A DNA stretch of 64,000 nt, from positions 9,319,200 to 9,383,199 of the forward strand of contig NC_092689.1 in the NCBI RefSeq assembly GCF_964275005.1. Direction: 5' to 3'. Of the stretch, positions 30,090 to 60,374 are shown piece by piece. Source of the DNA: Diadema setosum (lineage: Eukaryota; Echinodermata; Echinoidea; Diadematoida; Diadematidae). A program made the position numbers and the translations under genes. Position 1 is the first letter of the stretch, and every line of letters begins with the position of its first letter. The notes beneath the pieces were generated by a model. The model ran no database searches and had not been told where the DNA came from. It saw only the letters and a program-made list of their open reading frames with translations.

Positions 30090-31565
30090 ATTCATTTCAT
30101 TTGACATTTATTTCCATCCAAGAAAAACTGAAACAAAATACAAGGCATACATACATTAGTATTGTTTTATCACTTTGTAGAGAAATACTTTACAAGTCTC
30201 TTACTTTATAAGTCTCATAAAGTATATAATCCACTAGATCGCTGCTGGGCGACAACCCCTCGTGTCTACAAAATGCCTAATATTTTCAGGAGAGGTAAAA
30301 ACGTGGCAGCCAAAGCATTGTAAGAAATTGTAGTATCGCCTTTCTTTTGACATGCGGTAGTTGCTTTATTTTGGGGATAACACTGCTGTGATTGGTAGAG
30401 GACATCGCTTGCCTTTATTATCTGGCAAATAATTAAAAAAAAAGGAATTTTCTCCAAAATTTTGCGTTGCCAGGCTTGTCACCCCAGCGACGATATACAA
30501 TTTGTAAGAATTTCCAAGAATAGGATGCACATTTTGAAAGGTTGACCAAAACAACAACAACAACAACAAAACATTAGAATGGTTAAAAGTGGTGCACTGT
30601 GAAGCAAAGCTTGTCAAACGTGTGTCACTTAACACGTGATATGTTACTAAATATCATCCCGAATCATTTCCTGTACTAAGGATATCATCATTACACGGTA
30701 ACTACTTTAAAGTACAAAGAAATGGAAATTGAAACTAGAAAAGCAACCGTAGAGCACAGACCACTGCCAAGAAGCTCATTTCCAACCATTGTACACGCAT
30801 GCTGAAAATCGCCCAATTTCCCAGTATTAGCTGAATATATTATAGGAGCCTTTCATGAGGGTTTTTATGAGGATAGAGGTTAAGAACAATTGAGTGTCTT
30901 CTTTTGCAGTAAAATGAACTTACCTAATAATGATACCCTTAACTAATATTCCATTATTCAAGTATGCGTGGTAAAATTTAACTTCAATATGATATCGTCA
31001 GTGTAGATGAAGGAAGACAGTATTTCTATCTATTGATTATGAAGATTCTACACGAAATGATTTTACAAATACTGTTGATAATTATGACACTTTCATGAAA
31101 GTTTATTGGCAACACAAACACCTAAATATTTAACAAAAGAAACTACTTCAAGGGGATTGTATCAAGCATAATGTCGCCTGGAAGGTTGTTTAAGGAGTTG
31201 CTAAAAAGCATACAGATTTATTTTACTAACATTCACAAGCTAGAATCATCTGAAAATGATATAAATGAGAGTTTGTCTGAGAACCTGTGAAAATCATTCC
31301 TGAATCATGAATAGCATTGGGACGAGTAGGCTTCCTTGTGGAACACCACATTAGATTGTTTTCATTTGAGAGTAACAGAATTTGACAAGTACAAATTGGT
31401 ATTTGTTTGACAGACGTTGTAACTCGTAACCTACTATGAGGCCTTTCCACGTATGCCGTAAAAGGGTAGTTTTATTGACAAGAAGCATTGCGTGGTTAAT
31501 TGTGTCAAAAGCATTCAAGAAGTCTAAAGAGATGCCTAGTGTGAAAGAAAAGCAAGTGCGTTTTT
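30090..31565 (-). mobile_element. CR1/Jockey-type LINE relic
   Basis: - strand from 31565: GISLDFLNAFDTINHAMLL (about 31535-31480), CGVPQGSLLVPMLFMI (about 31350-31300), NNLPGDIMLDTIPLEVVSFV and KYLGVCVANKLS (about 31180-31095). The 3' end on the + strand at about 30093-30112 shows the CATTT-rich tail typical of other LINE ends in this window. 5' truncated, internally decayed. Confidence 0.75.
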
Positions 31566-32945
31566 TATTTTCTCAACAAAGTATAGGGCCTAAGTAGCTC
31601 GTGCGTAGTACAATTTGTGCTATGATTTTTCATTTTTTGCAACATTACCAGAATCGATTATGAACTCTCATTGAGATATCACCGCCACAGTGTGATATCA
31701 TCTTCACGATGTCAAATTCGAGTGTTTTCACATAGTTGAATATTATGAACACAGTGTGAATACACTGTGGGACACATAAGGCCTACGTAACAATTTAAAA
31801 AAAAAAAACTGGCTGTTTTGGGGGGCATGGTTGAATTTATGCCCCTGATTTCAGCCAATCAGAATTGCGGATTCATCAAGTGAGGTATATAGAAATAAAT
31901 ATGTCTTAAAGGACAGGTTGACATACATGAAATGCGACAGCAGTACAACCTTTGCACCCCACTGCCTCTTACAATAACACCTCTCCAAAAATGATAGGGA
32001 TGATAAATATGGCGGCGTATCACGTCACTTTATCAATTTCAATGTCAAATTTCTCTGACATTGCTTTTGAATATCCAGAACATGTTTGAACATCAAATAA
32101 GTAAATATTTGATATCTATCTCATGTCTGGGACACCACAGAAGTTCGATTCAGATTGGAAGTCTTGCATCGTAGTTTCGAATATTTTGTTTAGATTTCAG
32201 GCTTCCATCTCTGGACATATGCCAATAAAGGTCAAAGTAAATACTGATTCTTCACGAAGTTTGCACAACATTGATATCAGGGTAATGGCACAGTTCACAG
32301 TATCATTCCCATGACGTTTGTATCAATATCGACATTCAGTGTCTTGACGGCGCTAATGGAAGTCGTTTTAATCACAGTCATTAAAACACGTCGATGGACA
32401 ACAGTCACAACATTCCCTTGTACGTAAAGCTTCTTACTAAAAATAAATGACATTGGTCATTACACAGACGATGTCAAGCACAAATCGATGGCAACCACGA
32501 ATGGTCGCATTACAACATCACATTCGAAGCCCGAAACAAAACGTTGTAGTTCTTCCTCTTACATAAACAAAAACATGTGTTTCCTATCATAAAACATTCA
32601 TATCCTGCTTCAACTTATTTCCGTTTTCATGGGAAATATAGGCCATTCAACAAATATAGATTTATACCAGCATGTTCAAAAATTCAGTTTCTTGCGAGCA
32701 CTCGGGAATTAGGCACATTAAAAAAAAAAGAAAAAAAGATTGATAGTGTAAAAGATAACGTTGTCCGAAAAAAAAAACCCCACACAAACCATGCAAACGA
32801 TTTATCATTATTACCACAAAAACGTGAATTATTATCATCATAGCATAGCTCTCTTAACAAAACGTTACTATAGACTTTCATGACAGCTGTCTCATCGTAT
32901 ATACCAAATTCTGCAATTTTCTGTATTTTTGTCTCTTAATTTCAG
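31566..32945. other. First-intron stretch of gene B: nothing recognised
   Basis: Contains small palindromes built on CACAGTGTG (for example 31691-31700, 31751-31770) and A runs. No domain or element ends recognised. Confidence 0.45.
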
Positions 32946-32990
32946 AGCAAACCTATTGAGAGACAGGCAGGAATTTCGAAACTGGCAACC
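32946..32990 (+). other. 5' untranslated part of gene B exon carrying the start codon
   Basis: A pyrimidine-rich acceptor ending TTTCAG (32941-32945) precedes AGCAAACC and a short leader to the ATG at 32991. The same leader, with changes, precedes the gene C ATG (56015-56056). The leader has no in-frame upstream ATG. Confidence 0.65.
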
Positions 32991-51058
<18,068 letters not shown>

Positions 51059-51450
51059 ACACACAAGGTTGCCTCTACCAAGGAGAAATAATACTTTACA
51101 TCGGGATGAGATAAATACTCATTGATTTCTTATCGTCTCTCAACATGCATTTTCATCCCAGCATAACATTCATTGGGTAATTACCACCTACATGAACTGA
51201 TCGAGTTATAATTGACAATATCATTAAAAAATGATAACGTTGAAGAGTTTCGGCATATCGCGAATTAAGCAGCAAAACATATCTATTATCATTCACTTTC
51301 CAACTCATTGACTGTTATACATACTGTCATAACATAATATTTGGCATCACATTTATACACGAAAAGATGAGACGTTATACAATAATTTGATTTGTTGGTT
51401 GCGTCGACATTCGTAGTATTCTTTGTCTCAGTTCAAGCTTTCGTATTTGT

Positions 51451-51456
51451 ATTAAA
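51451..51456 (+). promoter_or_regulatory. Candidate poly(A) signal for gene B
   Basis: ATTAAA about 390 nt after the stop. Another ATTAAA occurs near 51224, so the true site is uncertain. No canonical AATAAA was noticed between the stop and the LINE relic at 51712. Confidence 0.25.
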
Positions 51457-51711
51457 TGAGCCTAGAAACCCCCGTATAAGGTGGGTCATTAATGTTATTT
51501 TTTCAAAGTAAAAAGAAAGGATCATGTACTGCGTTAATAGCGAAATAGCTTTCTAAGATGAGCAGGAGACAAGCATGGATAGTATGTTTTACCCAGCATA
51601 TAGGCCTACTCGTGGTGTGGTAATTGATTCTCCTTCAACGGTGCCTCTGCAATGTATACTTTCTACTGAAATGATACAATATACTGTGCTGTGTATGTTG
51701 CTTGGGGCATT

Positions 51712-52130
51712 TTTTTTATTATTACTATTATTGTTATAGCCTAATAATGATAATGATAGTAATAATAATGATAATGATAATAACAATAATAATAATAACA
51801 ATAATTATAATACATACATTTATCACGCGCAACATATCCACTCAAAGGCGCTCATGGCGCACACAATTAATGTTTATAAGCAAACACACCATCTGACGGT
51901 ATTTTACATATCTGAGTTCCTACAGCTGTAAACATGTTCCTCCTCAAAGAAAAGTAGACCAAATGTGCAATTTTAGTTTTCTCTTGAAGTCACTGACAGA
52001 GTCACAATCCTTCACTGAGTCCGGGAGTCTGTTCCATAGGCGGGGAGCTGCTGACATAAATGCTCTATATCCCCATGAATCATGACAGTTCTCCAGCGTA
52101 AAGGGGAAGTGTATTTAAAAAAAAAAGAGA
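51712..52130 (-). mobile_element. CR1-like LINE 3' end
   Basis: - strand: HDSWGYRAFMSAAPRLWNRL then PDSVKDCDSVSDFKRKLKLH and IWSTFL stop (about 52085-51945), the standard C-terminus of CR1/Jockey-type RT proteins. The 3' UTR ends in TTA/TCA trinucleotide repeats (51712-51812). Confidence 0.8.
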
Positions 52131-52662
52131 GAGTAAATCTAGCATGACGTTGCTGTTTTCCTTGGATCATTAAAAAAAAAAAATTATCAAAATAAATGCT
52201 TGTTTATGACGTTGTGTCGAGTAAATGGTCATGTGATAGAAGAAGGTGTAAGTAGGACAATGGTGAATTACTTAATGCTGATGATTTTGACTGTGAGTAA
52301 CTGGAGAGGCAAGTCTTGTAGGAAATAATATGTATATAAGGTGTCGTGAGACACTGAGGGGACAGTGCCGACTTTTCAAAGTGGTTGACAGCTGATCGTA
52401 AGCTTAGTGATGCAAGACGCTCTTGTGCGAAATTCTAATCATCATTGTAAGTATATATACATTGTCCCTGATTGTATAAAAATGTTAGGGGAATTCGGTT
52501 CTTCAATTACAAAAATTCAAGTACGAAATTCGATGAGTAGTTCTATGAGATAACGCCACATGGAGTTTCTTCTACTGAGTCATTCCATAATGACACCAAT
52601 GTAGAACTGACACAATTATTATGTATCACCTTTGTCAAAGATTATTTGCTGTAATCAGGTAA

Positions 52663-52818
52663 GTATATATATATTATATATATATATGTATATTATATAT
52701 ATATATATTATATATATATATATTATATATATGTATATTATATATATATATGTATATTATATATATATATATATATCATATATGTATATTATATATATAT
52801 ATACATACATATATATAT
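52663..52818. repeat. TATATATTA / TATATGTA minisatellite
   Basis: Alternating TATATTATATATATATGTA-like units, about 155 bp. Confidence 0.92.
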
Positions 52819-52924
52819 CTTCTTCTTTTTCATATGCACTTTACTGATACACTTGCAAGACGTTCAAACCGTCAGGTCCGTGATGCCTGATTGATCTTTG
52901 AGTTTAGATAGGATATAGGTATAG

Positions 52925-53265
52925 GATTAGTTGATGATTAGTTGATTTGACTTACATCTGAACATATTTATATGAAACCTTCCAACTTGTAAAATATGGA
53001 TATCTTGTATATACTTCATATACGAAGATGATTCAGTAAAGGTTCCGTGTGAAACAGGTAGTTGACTTTTTTTTTTAAACAATGTTGAGGAGTTTATTCT
53101 TGTTATGCCGCAATTTGCCCAAGCAATATTGCAAAATGAAATGTGAGATAAAAACCATATAATGAAGGAAGACCATTTGATTTGTAACATCTTCCGGTGT
53201 TCCTGGATACGGATCGCTGTATATTTAAAATAACATGTTCGTTTTAGTTGAGATCGCAATTTAAT
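52925..53265 (-). mobile_element. LINE RT C-terminal fragment
   Basis: - strand: SHISFCNIAWANCGITRINS, KKKSQLPVSHGTFTESS, IHILQVGRFHINMFRCK. These follow the usual YCNIVWGN...KKAIRII...FHIGLFMYK order of CR1/Jockey-type elements. No RT core seen. Confidence 0.68.
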
Positions 53266-54480
53266 GGTAAGTCTAAGAAATTGTGTACAGTATTTTTTCA
53301 GTAATCACGTAAGAGAATGTTCATGAATGAATTGTATGACAAATTCCTTCATGCTTACTGTTTTGAAACGAATACAATTTGATTTGTTTATATAATGAAG
53401 TGAGAGTTTGTTGGATTAAAACTTTTTAGAAACTTTAACTAACTCACAGGTTAGTCGAGTTGGAAGAATTTTAAATTTTGATGCGAATGACTTGTATTAT
53501 ACGTACTAGGAAAAAAATAAACAAAAAATTGAATATAGCATATCATTTAGTATAGATGATAAGCAATAATGTACCACACTTAATGTCTAGCTATGAAAGG
53601 TTCAAGGCCACAATGCTGTTTTAATAACAGATGAACTTAATAGCCTGAAGACCTTCCCTTCCTTTTTTCCGATCATGTAAAGCTTTTGTATTGTAACTTG
53701 AATTTTGATTCTCAGGATTTGACTATGAATGACGTATAACACTGCGTTAAAAGGAAAACTTGAAGCAAAAAGAGTGTTTTCGCTTCTGACATTAAGACTG
53801 CTATGCTTTGTATTGAATGATGAAGTCATTCAACTCGCGAGTTGGCCAGTCATGGCCAAATTCAAGTTATCTGTATTCAAACAGATACAGAAAGAATATT
53901 TACTAATATATTGTGAGCAAGGAGGTGGAAGGGATGAATCTTTCCTTTCCACTTCGTAGTGGTGTGGTTCGCAATCTTCGAAATTTAGGAATTCGTATAT
54001 CTAAATAAAGATGAATGAAATCGAAATTCTGTGAATTCAGTGTGTTTTAATTCTGAGTTCAAGCGGAGGGGTTTCTTGTGTCTCCTGCCAGTGACTGCTT
54101 GTGCTGTGACTGAAAAGTTTTGTATGTAAGTTTTATAACAGTGAATGGGTGCTTTGAACATACATTTATTCATATCAATCCCACGCTGAAAACAATGACA
54201 TTAAATAGGAAGCATGCACTGACTACTATAAGGTTTAGGACAGTTACGCGGTGCAGCTTGTGAAGGTTGAACGCAGTAAGGAATCGTATACTAACTAGTC
54301 CTATACAATGAAAGGTCTAGGACCATTGAGCGGGAACTATGGACCATAATTATGACGAGCTCAGAGTTCTAGATCGAATATCAACTGCACTTGATGTAAA
54401 ACACACACATAAATGTAGCAACATAATGTAATGTCGTGGGAAAATTATATTATGTACAATATCAATGCGTCCTGGATCTA
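53266..54480. other. Intergenic stretch B to C: nothing recognised
   Basis: AT-rich, short reading frames without recognisable domains. Confidence 0.45.
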
Positions 54481-54689
54481 TTGAGTGTTTGCAAAGATGA
54501 ACATGAAAGGTACAATGTCCAACTATATAAAGGTAGTATTCTTTGCCTCGATAAGCTGCCAGGAATGTAATAATAAAACGCCAGTTTCCCCCTTCTGTTT
54601 GTTACTCATATCATCTGAAAAAGTAGGCTTAACTTTTATTCATGATGAGTTTATTCTCAACTCTGAGTAATCTGAGTTTGTTAATAATG

Positions 54690-54772
54690 TCTGTAATTCA
54701 GCCTTCGGGCTGCGATGGATATTGATCAATAAAACACCTTTTCAATTCAATTCAATTCAATTCAATGACACA
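54690..54772 (+). mobile_element. LINE/SINE 3' end with CAATT tail
   Basis: TTCAGCCTTCGGGCTGCGAT, a small hairpin, then GGATATTGATCAATAAAAC and five TCAAT units. The AATAAA and tail are those of a + strand retroelement 3' end. It lies directly upstream of the gene C first exon. Confidence 0.6.
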
Positions 54773-54783
54773 GATATTGTAGT

Positions 54784-54970
54784 AGTGGCATCCAGTCAAA
54801 GAGAAATTTTGCATTTGAGACTTGTTGAACGACTAGCGGTGGGTGCAGCACTGAGAGACGAACTAATTTCCCTCAAGTAGAGATTGTCTGACGAGGGGTG
54901 CGACACTTTTGAAACCGTACGCGACGACTGAGAGAATTTTGTCGTGATTTTTGTGTCCAGCTGATCACTC
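54784..54970 (+). promoter_or_regulatory. Gene C non-coding first exon and promoter region
   Basis: Similar to 28836-29022: begins around AGTGGCATCCAGTCAAAG, ends CACTC before a GTAAGT donor at 54971. It would splice to the acceptor near 56013-56014. The exon starts only about 15 bp after a LINE 3' tail of CAATT repeats (54750-54772), so the gene C proximal promoter sequence is largely transposon-derived or displaced. The 5' limit is uncertain. Confidence 0.58.
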
Positions 54971-56014
54971 GTAAGTACATGTATTAAACAGATACATTTT
55001 CTGTACAGCTATTCATCATGTTCATTCGTAGCATAATACTGCATTAATTTTTGCACTGCCCATTTGTTCCGAAACTGTGTCGATGTTGTACCTCAGTTGT
55101 ACATACACGGGTGACAATGTGGCTACGCACCATGGTAGTTTGTTGTCATGGTTGTTGCACGGTCAAAAAAATGAATGAATAGAACTAGGCTGCTTGCCGT
55201 TCCATCACTGACCATAGTTGTACCATGACTTATGGCAATGTGAATGCGTCTCGGTTCAACTCAGTTGCAAAAAGTTCGAAAGTTCAAACACGGTGCAGTT
55301 TAGGCCCTACTATTGAGGGGGCAGTCGGTGTTGAGGAAATGCGTGCATATGATGATAATAACATCTCATGTGTATTATTTTATGGGCACTTCTCAACGTC
55401 GTGTTCAAAGTTTTTGTTGTATTTTTATTCAACGGTTGTTCAAGTTGTTAGAGATTCATTTTCGAGGCCATACATGTAGAGACCACAAAATCACCTGCAG
55501 AAAACAGCAGCAGTTGGCGACGAGAAAGGCTGAAATTTTTTTTTTGTCCCGCGGGCACAGCCCATATGATTCGTGGGTAAACACACAAAGAACGGAAAAC
55601 ATGTGCTTCATATTCATCCTGTATTATACTGGACGAACGTTCTGCAGTTTGAATCACGGGTATGCATCGCAGTTGTGCCGAGACAACGAGAACAACGTGA
55701 ATACGTTTGTTATGGGACTGTTCTGCGACACCAGTATAGATTTTGTAGTCAATGTGAATAAGAGCAGGAGGAATGACTATTCACTACCTCACAAAATCTA
55801 AGTCCACCCATGTAATGTACATATCTCTGAAAGTCCTAATTACAAGTTCTATAAATTTCTCCGATGTTACCGGTCCAAATAATAGCAAGAATGGTTTATC
55901 GCTGTTACTATACAATAAAACACAAACTGTTACCATGGACGGTTCGTGACCGGTGTCATTGTTCCTCATTTATTCCACAATCTAATTGTTTATGTTTTTC
56001 TTTTAATTTCAAAG
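54971..56014. other. First intron of gene C
   Basis: No gene recognised. Overlapping short ORFs at 55225-55801 have no known domain. Confidence 0.45.
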
Positions 56015-56056
56015 CAAACCATCTGATAGATTGGGAAGACCGTGAAACTGGTAACC

Positions 56057-56647
56057 ATGGGAGCTGGACTAGGCATAGGGATTTGGGCTGCTATCTTCGT
56101 TGTGACGTCAATTATAGTCTACTATATGGCCAGGCTAATTCGTATCTACTTACTGATCAGCGAATTCCAGGGACCTCCGGCCCTTCCGTTAATCGGCAAC
56201 ATCCACCAGTTCAGCACAGATTCAAGAGGTTTGTATGACTTGACAAGATCATATAAAGAATGAAAGGAATATATTCCTAGAGGGTTTCCGGTATGTAGGC
56301 GTAATATATTATAGTGAGTTTCACTGTACAGTTGCTATCTGAAGGACTTAAGCCAAGTTTCTTAAACGTAGTATACTGGTAGTCATTTCACCCTGAAACG
56401 TACCAAATACGAAAACAGCGGGTTTTTTTTTTTTTGGGGGGGGGGTGTTTTTTTTTTTTTTTTTTTTTGTAGACCGAATGTATCGAAGATTTTTCTTTTT
56501 TTTTCCCCTTTTTTTTTGACTCCCGAAGAGTTCTTCGTGCACATGAACACAGTGATGGATGAATATCGCCAGAAGACGGGTGGAATTGTCAGATTTTGGC
56601 TTGGCCTCAAACCATCTCTGAATATATACGCTGCAAGACACATGGAG
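56057..56647 (+). CDS. CYP4-family cytochrome P450, gene C (first two coding exons only)
   Basis: Exons 56057-56228 and 56529-56647. The first encodes MGAGLGIGIWAAIFVV, an N-terminal membrane anchor, then GPPALPLIGNIHQFSTDSR; it differs little from gene B. The second encodes EFFVHMNTVMDEYRQKTGG and ends AARHME before a GTAAGT donor. Sizes (172 and 119 nt) and phases match gene B exactly. No exon resembling the third coding exon (AILNNSRHMDKG in B) is found before the window ends, though that intron is 1.4 kb in B and 2.6 kb in A. Here the intron is over 7.3 kb and contains a LINE relic and an LTR element, so the rest of the gene may lie beyond 64000. It could instead be a truncated duplicate; the window cannot decide. 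The acceptor of exon 2 follows very long T and G runs. Confidence 0.88.
56412..56519. repeat. Homopolymer tracts before gene C exon 2
   Basis: Runs of T, G and T again fill the intron end before the acceptor at 56527-56528. Gene B has ordinary sequence at this place. Confidence 0.85.
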
Positions 56648-57299
56648 GTAAGTTTAAAGCTTTTATAAGTTATTCTCTCACAGTGAAAAACGAAAATACG
56701 TGACTGAGAGAGGATACAGACAAGTTGATGATTATGAAAGACTTTCTGGCGAGTAACCACCATGCCAAAAGTTTTTCATAATAATGCAAAGAATGTTTGT
56801 GCGTATTAACCTGTGAAGGTTTTATAATGAGAGACATTACACCGTTCACGCGACTGTTTCCTGGATGTTCTTTTGTCCCAAATAGGTGAAAATGATTACC
56901 ACCAGAAGATGGTCACAAAACAACCACTTTCTTTTAAGTTCGTATATTATTGTATCTAAATTGTTCACTGTAATTTTCATTTCACTTATTTCATTTCCAA
57001 CAAAACTGCCCTTGTCAAAGGCAAGTAAAAGTCTTAGGATTATCGGGTAGGACATGGGTGAAAAGTTTTCCTTTTGATGAATATGGGATCGAATACAAGA
57101 GGGTTTGTAAGTCTGTATAATGCTTTTGTTTGTTGTTTGTTAGTTTTTATATACTATTATGATTATATGTACAATATATGTTGTTGTTCTTTTTTCCTTC
57201 TTCTTCATTTTTGTTATTCCAGTAGATTGCGAATTTCACTCTGTATTCATCTTAACAGACAATAAAATGCTTTGTATCCTTGTATCCCTGTAAGTTTGT

Positions 57300-58100
57300 A
57301 CATGAATTGTCCTAAGTGCAAACGATAGGAATCGATGATCTTTGAAATGTTGTTCTCATGAAATAGAACATTAGTATGGCATCTCTATATGATTCGCTAC
57401 AAATAATACGAAGATCTTCCTTTTTTTTTCTATAATTCTTTTCTATTATTCTCTCTATATATGAGAAATTTGTGTTTCCCCGTGCGAGTATGACACAGTT
57501 CAAGAAAGTATAGCAAAGTACAGTATACATTTAACATTGTACCGTCAAAGAAAATGTTCCTTGGAAGACTTTCCAAGAAGTTTCTAAAAAGCATACGTTT
57601 GGTTTCTTGAAAATTTGACAATTTGTTAACTCTTATACACTAAAGTGATTATAGCAATTCGGTGTTTCAGGTATCAATCAATACATCAGCAGTGGTGAGA
57701 TAGACAGAAATACGTTAGTCATTAGCGAATATCAAGGGGGCAGTGGGGTAATATATCGTGTTTTCGGGTACCCGCGATCAATTAAATATAATTATTCTGT
57801 GATACCCCTACAAACCATGATAGTGTTGGAAAGCTTAGATCCTGAGGAACCCCCCCCCCCAAAAAAAAAAAAAAACAAACAAACAAACAAACAAACAAAC
57901 AAACAAACAAAAAAACGGTAACCAAGAGACCAGATATCTTGAAATAAGAGAGAGACAGTTTACTTGACATGGTAAAAATTTCTGATGTTTGGGAATCAAA
58001 ATTCCAACCACTACTATTCAGAGGTTTATAGAGGTATATCGCTTAGTTAAATCAAAGACAAGTACTATGTTGATATAGCAATAATTTAATGACGGCTTTT
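57300..58100 (-). mobile_element. CR1/Jockey-type LINE relic in gene C intron 2
   Basis: - strand: LVFDLTKRYT (about 58055), GVPQDLSFPTL (about 57850, after an A/C homopolymer-disturbed block), KRMLFRNFLESLPRNIFFDG (about 57600-57540), then DLRIICSESYRDAILMFYF (about 57420-57360). The order RT B-domain, YxDD-proximal GVPQG, thumb, C-terminus is kept. Old and interrupted. Confidence 0.6.
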
Positions 58101-58293
58101 TGAGATATTCTGCTGTTTAATGGATTGATTACAATTGTTTGAGGAAACAGAAAACCTATATATCCACTGACATACTTTTATTCAAAATATAAGTACCCGT
58201 TTTATCATATAAAAACAAATATTTCCTCCAAATTTCAGCAAAATTGGATTAACAGTTTTCAAGTTATAGCAATTTTAGACTGAAAACATGAAT

Positions 58294-58439
58294 CGCCGGT
58301 AAATAAAAGGGGAAACCGTAGACGATTCGGATGAGGTTTGGATCTGGTTTATTGCCGTGGCCGAGACAACTACGGCAGGCCAATTGTGCACAAACATAGA
58401 TTACTACATACACTGTATATAACACAACCAATACTGGCG
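58294..58439 (-). repeat. 3' terminal repeat of the LTR element
   Basis: 146 bp, nearly identical to 62834-62979. Contains GACGATTCGGATGAGG and TATTGCCGTGGCCGAGACAA on the + strand. On the - strand it carries AATAAA near CGGCAATAAACCAG. Confidence 0.88.
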
Positions 58440-60374
58440 TGACTTCTTCTTTCTTCCTCTGTTCTCTGACAGCTTAATCATTACTTTCCATTAGCAATCA
58501 ATCATACGTTTATACAACCTCAAACTTGCCTCTGTTACAAACACTCTGAAAAAACTGAAACTAATCACTAAGTAAAACCACAACTGAACAGTTAGCATAT
58601 CACCCATCACTGTGATAACAATCACTATACTGTAGTTAATAACAAAACTCTATCGCTGTCAACAAACAATTGATAACCTTATGCATAAACATATTGATCA
58701 TACAGACTATCAATGTCCAACAAAAATCTTGCCCATTTAACCTCTGCATACAAGTATATCGACACACAAATGTAACTTGACTTGCTTTACGATTTTCACA
58801 AAAAAAACACAAAATCATCATATTCATGTAAACTACCGGTACACTGTATTTGCACCAAACTCCACTCAATTACCAACATCATATTGTTCCTAGATTTCTG
58901 ACAACAACTGAACACAAATCACATTTCACAACAAACTCACTATTGTGTACTGTATCCCAATATCTTCTCTTCCCCCATTAATTAACTAACTATGCTAACA
59001 TGACACTAGTGAAGCATCACACAAAATTGAAAAAGCCGTATACATGTATATATAATCATAATCATACATTAAGTATACATGGTCATCTGAATAAAACATG
59101 AAATTCCTCACTAAGTTGAGCACGTGCAATGTACATGGTACTCATAAAAACATAACTGGATGTGGATTATAACATAACCAGGGCAGACCTGGAAAACACT
59201 GTTTTGTTTTCATGAATCAATCCTGCTCAATAATAGTGAATAAACAATCCAGACAACCACACTATGTAAAAATACAAATATGTACATACCGGTAAGTATG
59301 TTTACGCTGTACATATATGTGCCAATCTTATGGCAACAATTAACAAAACTGTGCTAATAAGGGGCATGGGCATGATAAAACTACAAATCTGGAATACTGT
59401 ACTGGAAACATACAATGTATACAGTCATACGAGTCTAATTTACCATGGACAGTAATCAGGAAGCAGGGAAGTTTGCCACCATTTATCAACATTAGTATTA
59501 AAAAAATTATCATAATTTTGATCCTCCATGTTTACAAAACAACATACAATACCTGTAGTAATAAATGAGTATACCACATATGTATCCGAAAAAGCGAATA
59601 GACAAATACAAAAGTGTACTGTCTTTAAAAATCATACATACCAGTAGATTCCACTCATGTGTCCTATACATTTGGTCAGTAAACAATCTATGACCATCAA
59701 TAAAAACAAGTGACAAATAATATAATCTTAGGCTAGCTAAATACGACATCAGCATGAGATATTTGTATGGACTTGCACAGGCTGCAAAAACAAACTTATT
59801 GTGAGTCAAAATGAAACTGGTTAAATAATGAACATTAAAATAACTAGACGGCTTGTGCATTGACATACACAGTCAACGATATGTTGACATCAACCCTGAT
59901 AAAAATCGTACATGTCCAGTCTATCTACATGTCTGGTTAAATACTGGTATAAAATGAAATACAGTGTCGTACAGAGCTGCCATACTAGGAACACTAAAAA
60001 CAAAAAGGCACCATATTCCTGCCTGATAGCCAAAGTGGTAATAATTACAAAAACACACATTGCATCCTTAGTCCAAAGGGCAAAAAACCTTTACTTGAAA
60101 AAGATTCAGATCTCGAAAAATCAAAACAGAAAACTGTACGAAAAAAGGGGGAACATTCACAAAATGATCAAAACATCAAATAATACCCAAAGCATTTTAC
60201 AAAATGTAAGTTTACCTAGTGCAATGACAAAAAGGTGGGTATAAAAACGTACGATACATACAGTTGATGCATGTGGAAAAATGTGAATTACATCAACACA
60301 CACGTAACATTGTGCACCTACATGTATCGATACACACTACAAACATGGGTACAGAATACAACTTAGATGACCAA
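58440..60374. other. Non-coding 3' half of the LTR element
   Basis: About 1.9 kb between the ORF end and the 3' repeat. No coding domain recognised on either strand. Confidence 0.6.
58443..58460 (-). other. Polypurine tract
   Basis: AGAGGAAGAAAGAAGAAG on the - strand, three bases before the 3' terminal repeat, the usual place of plus-strand priming. Confidence 0.65.

Noticed and set aside
55225-55801. Overlapping ORFs of 84 and 162 codons as a gene
   Set aside because: Atypical low-information sequence in the first intron of gene C, no domain and no counterpart in gene B.
56057-56647. Gene C as a certain pseudogene
   Set aside because: Both exons are intact with good splice sites; the missing exons may lie beyond the window.
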